The notes beneath the pieces were generated by a model. It saw only the letters and a program-made list of their open reading frames with translations. It searched no databases and was not told the DNA's origin. The position numbers and the translations under genes were made by a program. Source: Sphingobacteriales bacterium (lineage in GTDB: Bacteria > Bacteroidota > Bacteroidia > Chitinophagales > Chitinophagaceae). Taken from it: a DNA stretch of 5,539 nt. The stretch spans positions 1 through 5,539 of the forward strand of contig JAHEFC010000283.1 in the NCBI GenBank assembly GCA_024640385.1. The letters are read 5' to 3'. Of the stretch, positions 1 to 4,992 are shown piece after piece; the stretch's first letter is position 1, and each line of letters opens with the position of its first letter.

Positions 1-1021
1 TACTTTCAATGCTGTAAAGAACAGCTGCGGCATTATCCCAGTAATTCAAGTCAGATACATGGGTCCAGGCCAGTTGATCGTTATGGATCGCTTTCAGCCA
101 TTTCTCCTTCTCATCTTTTTTATCCAGGGACACGCTTAATACATGGAATCCTTTGTCCTTGTATTTATTGAAGGCTTTTACTACAAAAGGATTTTCATCT
201 CGGCAAGGGCCACACCAACTCGCCCAGAAATCGATCAACAGGTATTTTCCCCTGAAGGAGCTGAGCGCAACCGCTATGCCCGAGGTGTCGGGCTGGGTGA
301 ATTCAGGAGCTATCCTGCCATAGCCCAGTTTTCGTTGCTTTTCCAGTTTTGCAGAAAGCTTTTTTGCGGTAGGTCCTGTTCTGGCTTCCGGCGGAAGTTG
401 CAAAAAAAGACTGTCTACCTGCTCGGGCATGGCGCCAGTATATTCGTAATTAGTCAAAATATGTATTGCGAATGGGGATGAGATATTTTCAAGGAACAGA
501 TCATGCAGTATCGATCTCTGCTCGATCATGATTTTATCGATCTCTGCATCTGTTTTTTTTGCTTCTTCTTTATTACCCTCCGTCATGTATTGGCTGTATT
601 GTTGCATAAGCTTCAATAATTCACTATTCGATTGTTTGAGCCTTGCTTTCATTTCCAGAAAGGCCTTCTGCGAGTTCGATCCCTGCACTGTAATCTGAGA
701 AAACGAGTCGAGGTGATTCACAGTGATGTCAGACGCTTCTATATAAAGTCCGGCAACATCACGACTGAACCTGAATTCTATTTCCTTTTTGTATCCGGCA
801 GCTATATAAACACTCGTAGCTTCCGGAACTGAACCTTTAAAATGATAGGTGTTACTTACTATTGCACATGAATCCTGGTAATCCTTTCCATCCAATCGAT
901 AACTGAGATAAACTTTTTTTACATCCAATTGGGCCGGAACATTTCCTTTGATGGAGAAGCTCGATTGTGCGGATGCATTATAAGCAGAGAATAATACGGC
1001 AAACAGGATGATGTTTTTCAT
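1..1021 (-). CDS. Secreted TlpA-type thioredoxin-fold protein with N-terminal DUF4369-like domain (3' end cut by window edge)
   Basis: The minus strand is open from an ATG at 1021 to the left edge, giving 340 complete codons with no stop reached. Residues 1-18 (MKNIILFAVLFSAYNASA, then Q) form a signal peptide with an Ala-Ser-Ala signal peptidase I site, so the protein should act in the periplasm. Residues about 20-115 resemble the beta-rich DUF4369 domain that precedes thioredoxin domains in Bacteroidota. Residues about 118-200 are charged and helical. From about 235 a TlpA/AhpC-TSA-like thioredoxin fold follows, with the redox motif WCGPC (Cys270 and Cys273) inside DFWASWCGPCRDENPFV. The family reduces or isomerises disulfides of exported proteins; the partner cannot be told from sequence. 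An in-frame ATG at 1054 would add 11 lysine-rich residues; 1021 is preferred because it gives a compact signal peptide. The gene is divergent from the S9 peptidase gene. Family assignment is firm; substrate is unknown. Confidence 0.93.
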   Translation of the reverse strand, partial: MKNIILFAVLFSAYNASAQSSFSIKGNVPAQLDVKKVYLSYRLDGKDYQDSCAIVSNTYHFKGSVPEATSVYIAAGYKKEIEFRFSRDVAGLYIEASDITVNHLDSFSQITVQGSNSQKAFLEMKARLKQSNSELLKLMQQYSQYMTEGNKEEAKKTDAEIDKIMIEQRSILHDLFLENISSPFAIHILTNYEYTGAMPEQVDSLFLQLPPEARTGPTAKKLSAKLEKQRKLGYGRIAPEFTQPDTSGIAVALSSFRGKYLLIDFWASWCGPCRDENPFVVKAFNKYKDKGFHVLSVSLDKKDEKEKWLKAIHNDQLAWTHVSDLNYWDNAAAVLYSIES

Positions 1022-1117
1022 GACTTTAGTTTTAGTGTGTTTGGCCAGCTTCATTAAATTAGTGATCCTATTTCTAAAGAATTGTTAACTGTGTTTCATA
1101 GTTTTATCGGCTAAATC
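1022..1117. other. Divergent intergenic region between thioredoxin and S9 peptidase genes
   Basis: These 96 AT-rich bases must carry the 5' signals of two divergent genes. I find no exact TAnnTTTG -7 element on either strand. The nearest on the plus strand is TAGTTTTA at 1099-1106, which would lie too close to the ATG at 1118 and has a TTG only 14 bases upstream. No convincing Shine-Dalgarno sequence precedes either start, which is common in Bacteroidota. A stop codon, TAA at 1112-1114, is in frame with the peptidase gene and limits its start to 1118 or 1124. Confidence 0.6.
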
Positions 1118-3538
1118 ATGAGTATGAACTGCAGGCTCCTGGTATTCTTTGTTTTTATTTCAGTCAATGTATGTGGCCAAACCCTGACGGTAGAGAAGAT
1201 CATGCGTGATCCTAAATGGATGGGCAGTTCTCCATCAGGTATTTCGTGGTCGCCGGATAGCCGGGCCGTTAACTTCTTATGGAACCCTGATAAGGCAGTA
1301 GATGACTCTTTCTATACTTACTACCTCCAAGGTCCCTACCTCCAAGGTAAGGACCTTGGAGGTAGGGACCTTGGAGGTGGTGGGCCGGTAAAGATGAAAT
1401 ATATGGATGCCATCAGGGCCAATGCATCCGCAGGAGTGGTTTACAACAGCGACTATACCATGAGGGTGCATATTTATCGCGGAGACCTTTATATCACCGA
1501 TATCAAAACGGGGCTAACCAAGCCCATCACCCAAACTGAAGAAACTGAGTTCAGTCCAAAATTTATCCTCAATAATGAATGGGTTGCCTACAATAGGAAT
1601 CAGAACATTTATGCCTGGAATATTAGATCCGGTACTACAAAGCAGTTAACCAACCTGCAACGCCCGGAGGCAGGCAGGGGATCAACAGCAAGAACATCAA
1701 GGACTGATACTGCCTCAAAACAATTGACCCAGGAGCAGTGGTTGAGCCGGCAGCAACTCGAGCTTTTTGATGTACTGGAAGAAAGAAAGAAAAAGAAAGA
1801 TGGCAGAATTGAGTTCCTGAAATACAACAGGGAAACAGATACACTCAGGCTGATCGATATCGGCGACAAAATGTTGCAGGCACTTGATATTGCACCATCA
1901 GGGAATTATGTTACGTACAGACTGTTCCAGCCGGCCCAGGGGAAACAGACCATCGTGCCGGATTATGTAACGGAGTCGGGGTTCACCACTGACCTGAATA
2001 CCAGGACGAAAGTTGGAGCACCCCAGGGGAAATATGAATTCTATTTGTACGATAGAGGCGCCAATCGGGAGTACCTGGTGAATATGGATTCCCTGCCCGG
2101 GATCACAGACCTGCCCGACTACGCAAAAGACGATACCTCAAAAGCCAGGAAAAAGATCAGACCGGTTTATGTAGCAGCTATTTCCTGGAACCCATCCGGC
2201 AACAGAGCTGTTCTTGATATACGATCGCAGGATAATAAAGACAGGTGGCTGATGAAACTGGTGCCCCAAACCCGTAAACTGTCAGTGGTGGACAGGCAAA
2301 GAGATGAGGCATGGATCGGTGGTCCTGGTATAGGATTCGGTGCCAGGATGGGGTGGGTCAATGACAACAGTTTTTATTTTCAGAGTGAGGCTACGGGATA
2401 TTCGCATCTCTATCTGACCGATCTGAATACAAATTCCAGGATAGCACTGACCAGTGGGAAATATGAAGTGCAGGACCTGGTATTGTCGAAAACGAGGAAG
2501 TATTTCTTCCTGCTTACCAATGAAGAGCACCCCGGCAAACAACACTGGTACCGAATCAATGTGGATGGCTCCGGAAAAATGAAGATCACCTCCATGGAGG
2601 GCGGATATGAAGTGCAAATGTCGCCCGATGAGAAATGGATCGCCTATCGTTATTCCTATATCAACAGCCCCTGGGAACTGTATATACAGGAAAACAAACC
2701 GGGGGCTGCTCCCAGGAAGATCACAAACAGGGCGAGATCTGAAGAGTTCACTGGATACCCCTGGAGGGAGGCGAAAATAATCACCATACCGGCTTCGGAT
2801 GGCGCCCGGGTTTACGCCAGGCTATACGAGCCAGCAGCAGGTAAGAAGAATAATGCTGCGGTGATCTTTGTTCATGGCGCCGGCTATTTGCAGAATGCCC
2901 ATTACTGGTGGAGCAGCTATTTCCGGGAATATATGTTCCATAACCTGCTGGCAGACCGGGGCTATACGGTTTTGGACATTGATTACCGGGGGAGTGCAGG
3001 TTATGGCCGTGACTGGAGAACAGGGATTTATCGGCATATGGGCGGAAAAGACCTGAGTGATCATGTGGATGCATCTAAATACCTGACCTCCCAGCTTGGT
3101 ATAGATGCTTCAAGAATAGGCATTTATGGAGGCAGTTATGGCGGATTTATCACGTTGATGGCCTTATTTACCACACCCGACGTGTTCAGGGCTGGGGCCG
3201 CCCTCAGGCCCGTCACCGACTGGGCGCACTATAACCATGGCTACACCTCTAACATACTGAATGAGCCATTCAACGACAGCCTTGCCTATGCCCGCTCGTC
3301 TCCTATCAATTTTGTGTCAGGATTAAAAAATAACCTCCTGATCTGCCATGGGATGGTTGACGTAAATGTCCATTTCCAGGATGTGGTCAGGTTGAGCCAA
3401 AAGCTGATCGAATTGGGTAAGGACAACTGGGAACTGGCTGTCTATCCCGTTGAGGATCACGGGTTTATAGAACCGAGCAGCTGGACGGATGAGTATAAGA
3501 GAATATTGAAATTGTTTGATGAAAGGCTCTTGAAATAG
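1118..3538 (+). CDS. Secreted S9 family serine peptidase (DPP IV/prolyl oligopeptidase-like)
   Basis: The 806-residue product starts with a signal peptide (residues 1-20, hydrophobic core LLVFFVFISV, likely cut before Gln21), so it should be periplasmic or secreted. Residues about 30-530 are the beta-propeller region, with recurring strands such as ISWSPDS, AISWNPSGN and VQMSPDEKWIAY. Residues about 550-806 are the alpha/beta-hydrolase domain. The catalytic triad is intact: Ser673 in GGSYGG, Asp748 in HGMVDVN and His781 in EDHGF. His586-Gly587 (VHGAGY) and DYRGSAGYG from Asp622 are the usual oxyanion and core motifs. Family members cleave short peptides, often after Pro or Ala. I do not see the DW-x-YEEE glutamate motif that true DPP IV uses to hold the free N-terminus, so dipeptidyl activity should not be assumed. 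Residues about 70-89 are encoded by a palindromic repeat and look like an inserted segment. The ATG at 1124 is an alternative start. A hairpin begins at the stop codon. Confidence 0.94.
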   Translation: MSMNCRLLVFFVFISVNVCGQTLTVEKIMRDPKWMGSSPSGISWSPDSRAVNFLWNPDKAVDDSFYTYYLQGPYLQGKDLGGRDLGGGGPVKMKYMDAIRANASAGVVYNSDYTMRVHIYRGDLYITDIKTGLTKPITQTEETEFSPKFILNNEWVAYNRNQNIYAWNIRSGTTKQLTNLQRPEAGRGSTARTSRTDTASKQLTQEQWLSRQQLELFDVLEERKKKKDGRIEFLKYNRETDTLRLIDIGDKMLQALDIAPSGNYVTYRLFQPAQGKQTIVPDYVTESGFTTDLNTRTKVGAPQGKYEFYLYDRGANREYLVNMDSLPGITDLPDYAKDDTSKARKKIRPVYVAAISWNPSGNRAVLDIRSQDNKDRWLMKLVPQTRKLSVVDRQRDEAWIGGPGIGFGARMGWVNDNSFYFQSEATGYSHLYLTDLNTNSRIALTSGKYEVQDLVLSKTRKYFFLLTNEEHPGKQHWYRINVDGSGKMKITSMEGGYEVQMSPDEKWIAYRYSYINSPWELYIQENKPGAAPRKITNRARSEEFTGYPWREAKIITIPASDGARVYARLYEPAAGKKNNAAVIFVHGAGYLQNAHYWWSSYFREYMFHNLLADRGYTVLDIDYRGSAGYGRDWRTGIYRHMGGKDLSDHVDASKYLTSQLGIDASRIGIYGGSYGGFITLMALFTTPDVFRAGAALRPVTDWAHYNHGYTSNILNEPFNDSLAYARSSPINFVSGLKNNLLICHGMVDVNVHFQDVVRLSQKLIELGKDNWELAVYPVEDHGFIEPSSWTDEYKRILKLFDERLLK
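1321..1380. repeat. Palindromic 4 x 15-bp element inside the S9 peptidase coding sequence
   Basis: Four 15-base units lie end to end: CTACCTCCAAGGTCC, CTACCTCCAAGGTAA, then the inverted form GGACCTTGGAGGTAG and GGACCTTGGAGGTGG. As a result 1323-1348 and 1353-1378 are a perfect 26-bp inverted repeat around the 4-base spacer AAGG, able to form a very stable hairpin in DNA or mRNA. Because the unit is a multiple of three, the element is read through in frame as the pentapeptides YLQGP, YLQGK, DLGGR and DLGGG (residues 70-89). It falls in a propeller linker just after the signal peptide and first strands, where extra residues could be tolerated. That it is an insertion is inferred from its repeat character and my memory of relatives; no alignment was run. 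Confidence 0.93.
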
Positions 3539-3604
3539 GCGAGAGGCGAGAGGCGATAGGCGAGAGAAGTTTTTCTTTCGCCTATCGCCTTATGCCTCTC
3601 GCCT
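3537..3604 (+). repeat. Heptamer-built hairpin starting in the S9 peptidase stop codon; possible 3'-end stabiliser or terminator
   Basis: Starting at the last base of the stop codon, four 7-bp units follow: GGCGAGA (3538-3544), GGCGAGA (3545-3551), GGCGATA (3552-3558) and GGCGAGA (3559-3565). The inverted partner runs from 3573 to 3604. In RNA, 3537-3568 pairs with 3573-3604 around the loop GUUU. It forms about 32 positions with one real mismatch (A3549/A3592) and three G-U pairs (3548/3593, 3550/3591, 3564/3577). No T-run directly follows the stem, so it is not a textbook intrinsic terminator. It may still protect the mRNA 3' end or separate the peptidase gene from the next one, whose promoter-like sequence begins just beyond it. 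Confidence 0.9.
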
Positions 3605-3610
3605 CAACTT

Positions 3611-3645
3611 TTGGCCTGTTTTTAACATAAGAAAAGTTAACTTTG
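3611..3645 (+). promoter_or_regulatory. Candidate Bacteroidota promoter for the 88-residue gene
   Basis: TAACTTTG at 3638-3645 matches the Bacteroidota -7 consensus TAnnTTTG exactly. A TTTTGG at 3609-3614 supplies a -33-like TTG, but the gap of 24 bases is longer than the roughly 19-21 usually described. Transcription would begin near 3650 and give a leader of about 30 bases before the ATG at 3681. The -7 element overlaps a perfect 12-bp palindrome, AAAGTTAACTTT (3633-3644), which could be an operator or simply chance in AT-rich DNA. Confidence 0.5.
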
Positions 3646-3680
3646 CGCTTCCCACCCGGTAATTCAAATAAAATTTTCTT

Positions 3681-3947
3681 ATGACAATTGAAGAGATCGA
3701 AAAATTCTTAAGCAGCGCAAGGACCGAAAATGAAGCCGTAAGGATCAGTTTTAAAAAGCGCGACCCCATGAACGGACTTTTTATCAAAGACAGGGATTAT
3801 GCCGACCTCAAATCGAAGAATTTCTGGAGAATAGTGCCCCAGAGCCAGCTGGAATCTTACAGCCAGTCAAAGAATGTAAATCTCGCTAAGATCTTCAGCG
3901 GGTCTGATTTTGCAAAGCTTGCTGTACAGAAGCCTACTGCAGTTTAA
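3681..3947 (+). CDS. Small uncharacterised protein, 88 residues
   Basis: I do not recognise a named function. The 88-residue product (MTIEEIEKFLSSARTENEAV...) has no signal peptide, no membrane segment and no cysteine, so it should be cytosolic. Residues 1-17 look helical. Residues about 19-53 (VRISFKKRDP, GLFIKDRDY, NFWRIVP) look like alternating beta strands with basic and aromatic residues, a pattern seen in small beta-barrel folds. Residues 54-82 look helical again. Coding status is supported by the exact -7 promoter element 36 bases before the start, the natural length, and the terminator-like stem at the end. It sits tail to tail with the cold-shock gene, with one base between stop codons. 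Similar short proteins occur in Bacteroidota as far as I recall; a nucleic-acid-binding role would be speculation. Confidence 0.8.
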   Translation: MTIEEIEKFLSSARTENEAVRISFKKRDPMNGLFIKDRDYADLKSKNFWRIVPQSQLESYSQSKNVNLAKIFSGSDFAKLAVQKPTAV

Positions 3948-3961
3948 TTCAGGCTTTTTTT
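3928..3961 (+). terminator. Terminator-like stem and T-run at the end of the 88-residue gene
   Basis: AGAAGCCT (3928-3935) can pair with AGGCTTTT (3951-3958), including one G-U pair, around a 15-base loop. An unbroken run of seven T follows from 3955. The loop contains the palindrome ACTGCAGT (3936-3943), which may fold inside it. The stem starts inside the 88-residue gene and its right arm and T-run lie within the last codons (Lys-Lys-Ala) of the convergent cold-shock gene. The stem is short, so efficiency is uncertain. In the opposite direction the T-run would precede the stem, so it should work for the plus strand only. Confidence 0.42.
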
Positions 3962-4401
3962 ACCTGGAGAGCTACCGGGCCTTTAGGGCCTGAACCGCGT
4001 TCGAACTGGACTCGGTCGCCTTCGCCTATCTTTTCGGTGAGTTCGTTGATGTGCACAAAATAAGAGTCACCTGTTGAGGTTTCTTTTATGAAACCAAACC
4101 CTTTGGCGGAATTGAAGAAGTTCACCACGCCGATGGCCGGGCTATTATCTTCCTCAGTTGCTTCACGGGTTTTAACGCCGATCTCGATATCTTCTACATT
4201 GATCACCCTTTTGCGGGTTGGATCGGGTGGAGTAGAGGTGATATTACCATCTTCGTCTATATACGCGATCATATCGTCCAGGCTCTTGCCCTTCTTGGCG
4301 TTAGCCTTGCGTTCCCCCATTTTCTCAGCTTTATCCTGAGCTTTTTTCTGCCTTTTCTTCTCTTTCTCGCGTTTATTAAAAGACTCTGACGATCTACCCA
4401 T
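3949..4401 (-). CDS. Cold-shock-domain protein with lysine-rich N-terminal extension
   Basis: The 150-residue product has two parts. Residues 1-40 are strongly basic and predicted helical (KREKEKKRQKKAQDKAEK). Residues 41-87 form a linker with the acidic segment SLDDMIAYIDEDGN. Residues 88-150 are a full cold-shock domain with RNP1 (KGFGFI, 100-105) and RNP2 (YFVHI, 114-118), the aromatic-rich surfaces that bind single-stranded RNA or DNA. Classic CspA proteins are about 70 residues; the extended form is, to my knowledge, common in Bacteroidota. The likely role is a cytosolic RNA chaperone, and the basic tail may add RNA or ribosome contacts (inference). The start is the ATG at 4401. It lies 181 bases downstream of the CBM48-like gene on the same strand, with an inverted repeat in its leader, so it probably has its own promoter. 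Confidence 0.93.
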   Translation of the reverse strand: MGRSSESFNKREKEKKRQKKAQDKAEKMGERKANAKKGKSLDDMIAYIDEDGNITSTPPDPTRKRVINVEDIEIGVKTREATEEDNSPAIGVVNFFNSAKGFGFIKETSTGDSYFVHINELTEKIGEGDRVQFERGSGPKGPVALQVKKA

Positions 4402-4434
4402 TTTTAATTTTTAGTCCCTAAAGGTCGTCAATTA

Positions 4435-4453
4435 TTTGCATACTAAATGCAAA
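4435..4453. promoter_or_regulatory. Inverted repeat TTTGCAT-N5-ATGCAAA upstream of the cold-shock gene
   Basis: A perfect 7-bp inverted repeat with a 5-base spacer lies 33 bases before the ATG of the cold-shock gene at 4401. It could be an operator, or a leader hairpin of the kind that makes cold-shock mRNAs temperature-sensitive. The related minus-strand sequence AACTTTTG, ending just upstream, matches 7 of 8 positions of TAnnTTTG but has no TTG at the usual distance. The rest of 4402-4560 shows only a small ACTG-AAAA-CAGT hairpin at 4501-4512. Confidence 0.35.
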
Positions 4454-4560
4454 AGTTGTTGCACCAATAACACTGCAGGAATTTTCAAACACAAGAAAGG
4501 ACTGAAAACAGTGAGTGATCAGTTCACCGTTCTCAATCCTTTAACTTTTCTTCCCGTTTC

Positions 4561-4582
4561 TCACCTATCGCCTCTCGCCTCC
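4561..4582 (-). repeat. Heptamer array (single arm) directly after the CBM48-like gene stop codon
   Basis: Reading the minus strand, the TAA stop (4585-4583) is followed at once by GGAGGCGAGAGGCGATAGGTGAGA. These are about three copies of the same 7-bp unit (GGCGAGA, GGCGATA, GGTGAGA) found after the S9 peptidase gene, in the same order and in the same position relative to the stop codon. No inverted partner is found in the next 150 bases, so this copy cannot form the long hairpin. It may be half of an element or a decayed one. Confidence 0.85.
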
Positions 4583-4873
4583 TTATATAGTGACCACACT
4601 ATTGCTGCCGCCGAATGTGTTAGGAGCCTCGGCATCGGCAGATGGATCATTGACCCATAAAGTGCTGTTGACACGGTATTTGAATTCGTGCTTACTGTCT
4701 TTTGGAAGATTGACATCAGCCGAGAAAGTACCATCTTTCTTCCTGCTCATGATCACTGAATTTTCCCAATCACTGTTGAGGCCAAGGATCTCGATGGTTT
4801 CAGCATCTTCAACCTGGAAACTGAATTTCACCTTGCAGTAATCTTTCGTTTTATAGTAAGTTTTCTGAATCAT
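4583..4873 (-). CDS. Stand-alone CBM48-like (isoamylase early set/AMPK glycogen-binding type) protein
   Basis: The 96-residue product is essentially one immunoglobulin-like beta-sandwich of the CBM48/E-set type. The markers are KVKFSFQVEDAETIEILGLNSDW at 14-36 (the position of the family's G-x-FN-x-W), KKDGTFSADVNLP at 45-57, EFKYRVN at 63-69, LWVNDPSAD at 72-80 and the end FGGSNSVVTI at 87-96. In larger proteins this domain binds alpha-glucans next to amylase or kinase-regulatory modules. Here no catalytic domain is attached and no signal peptide is present, so a cytosolic glycogen- or starch-binding or regulatory role is plausible but unproven. The ATG at 4873 fits the domain start. The gene is divergent from the methyltransferase gene and its stop abuts a heptamer repeat array. 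Confidence 0.88.
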   Translation of the reverse strand: MIQKTYYKTKDYCKVKFSFQVEDAETIEILGLNSDWENSVIMSRKKDGTFSADVNLPKDSKHEFKYRVNSTLWVNDPSADAEAPNTFGGSNSVVTI

Positions 4874-4922
4874 TGTAATAGATTTTCTTGCCGATTAATA
4901 CTTTTACTGAGAAAAGGTAACC

Positions 4923-4950
4923 CAAAGTTCGGGCCTAATTCCGTTTCAAA
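4923..4950 (-). promoter_or_regulatory. Weak candidate promoter for the CBM48-like gene
   Basis: On the minus strand GAACTTTG (4930-4923) matches TAnnTTTG at every fixed position except the first T. TTTG (4950-4947) lies 16 bases upstream as a possible -33 element, a shorter gap than usual. This would give a leader of about 40 bases. The same 119-base divergent region (4874-4992) must also hold the promoter of the methyltransferase gene, for which I see no clear element. Confidence 0.3.
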
Positions 4951-4992
4951 ATGGCCTATGAAGGCGATGGTGCGTAACTTGTCAATTATTTT

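Noticed and set aside
143..481. Plus-strand open frame of 112 codons
   Set aside because: It lies antisense to the thioredoxin gene, whose signal peptide and WCGPC motif settle the coding strand; the product shows no family features.
1022..1117. Promoters in the divergent region between the thioredoxin and S9 genes
   Set aside because: No candidate has both a good TAnnTTTG and a correctly spaced TTG on either strand, so none is listed as a promoter.
1118..1180. Lipoprotein signal at Cys19 of the S9 peptidase
   Set aside because: Residues before the cysteine (Val-Asn-Val) do not fit the lipobox, and no Ser or Gly-rich tether follows; signal peptidase I cleavage before Gln21 fits better.
2282..2617. 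Minus-strand open frame of 111 codons, and several others across 1277-3074
   Set aside because: All are antisense or out of frame within the S9 peptidase gene, which has continuous family motifs through the region.
3538..3604. CRISPR array or tandem-repeat locus
   Set aside because: Units are only 7 bp, contiguous without spacers, and inverted halfway, so this is a hairpin repeat and not CRISPR.
4016..4030. Heptamer-like sequence (minus strand GATAGGCGAAGGCGA) inside the cold-shock gene
   Set aside because: It encodes Ile-Gly-Glu-Gly-Asp, which is the normal cold-shock-domain sequence at this position, so chance similarity is the simpler reading.
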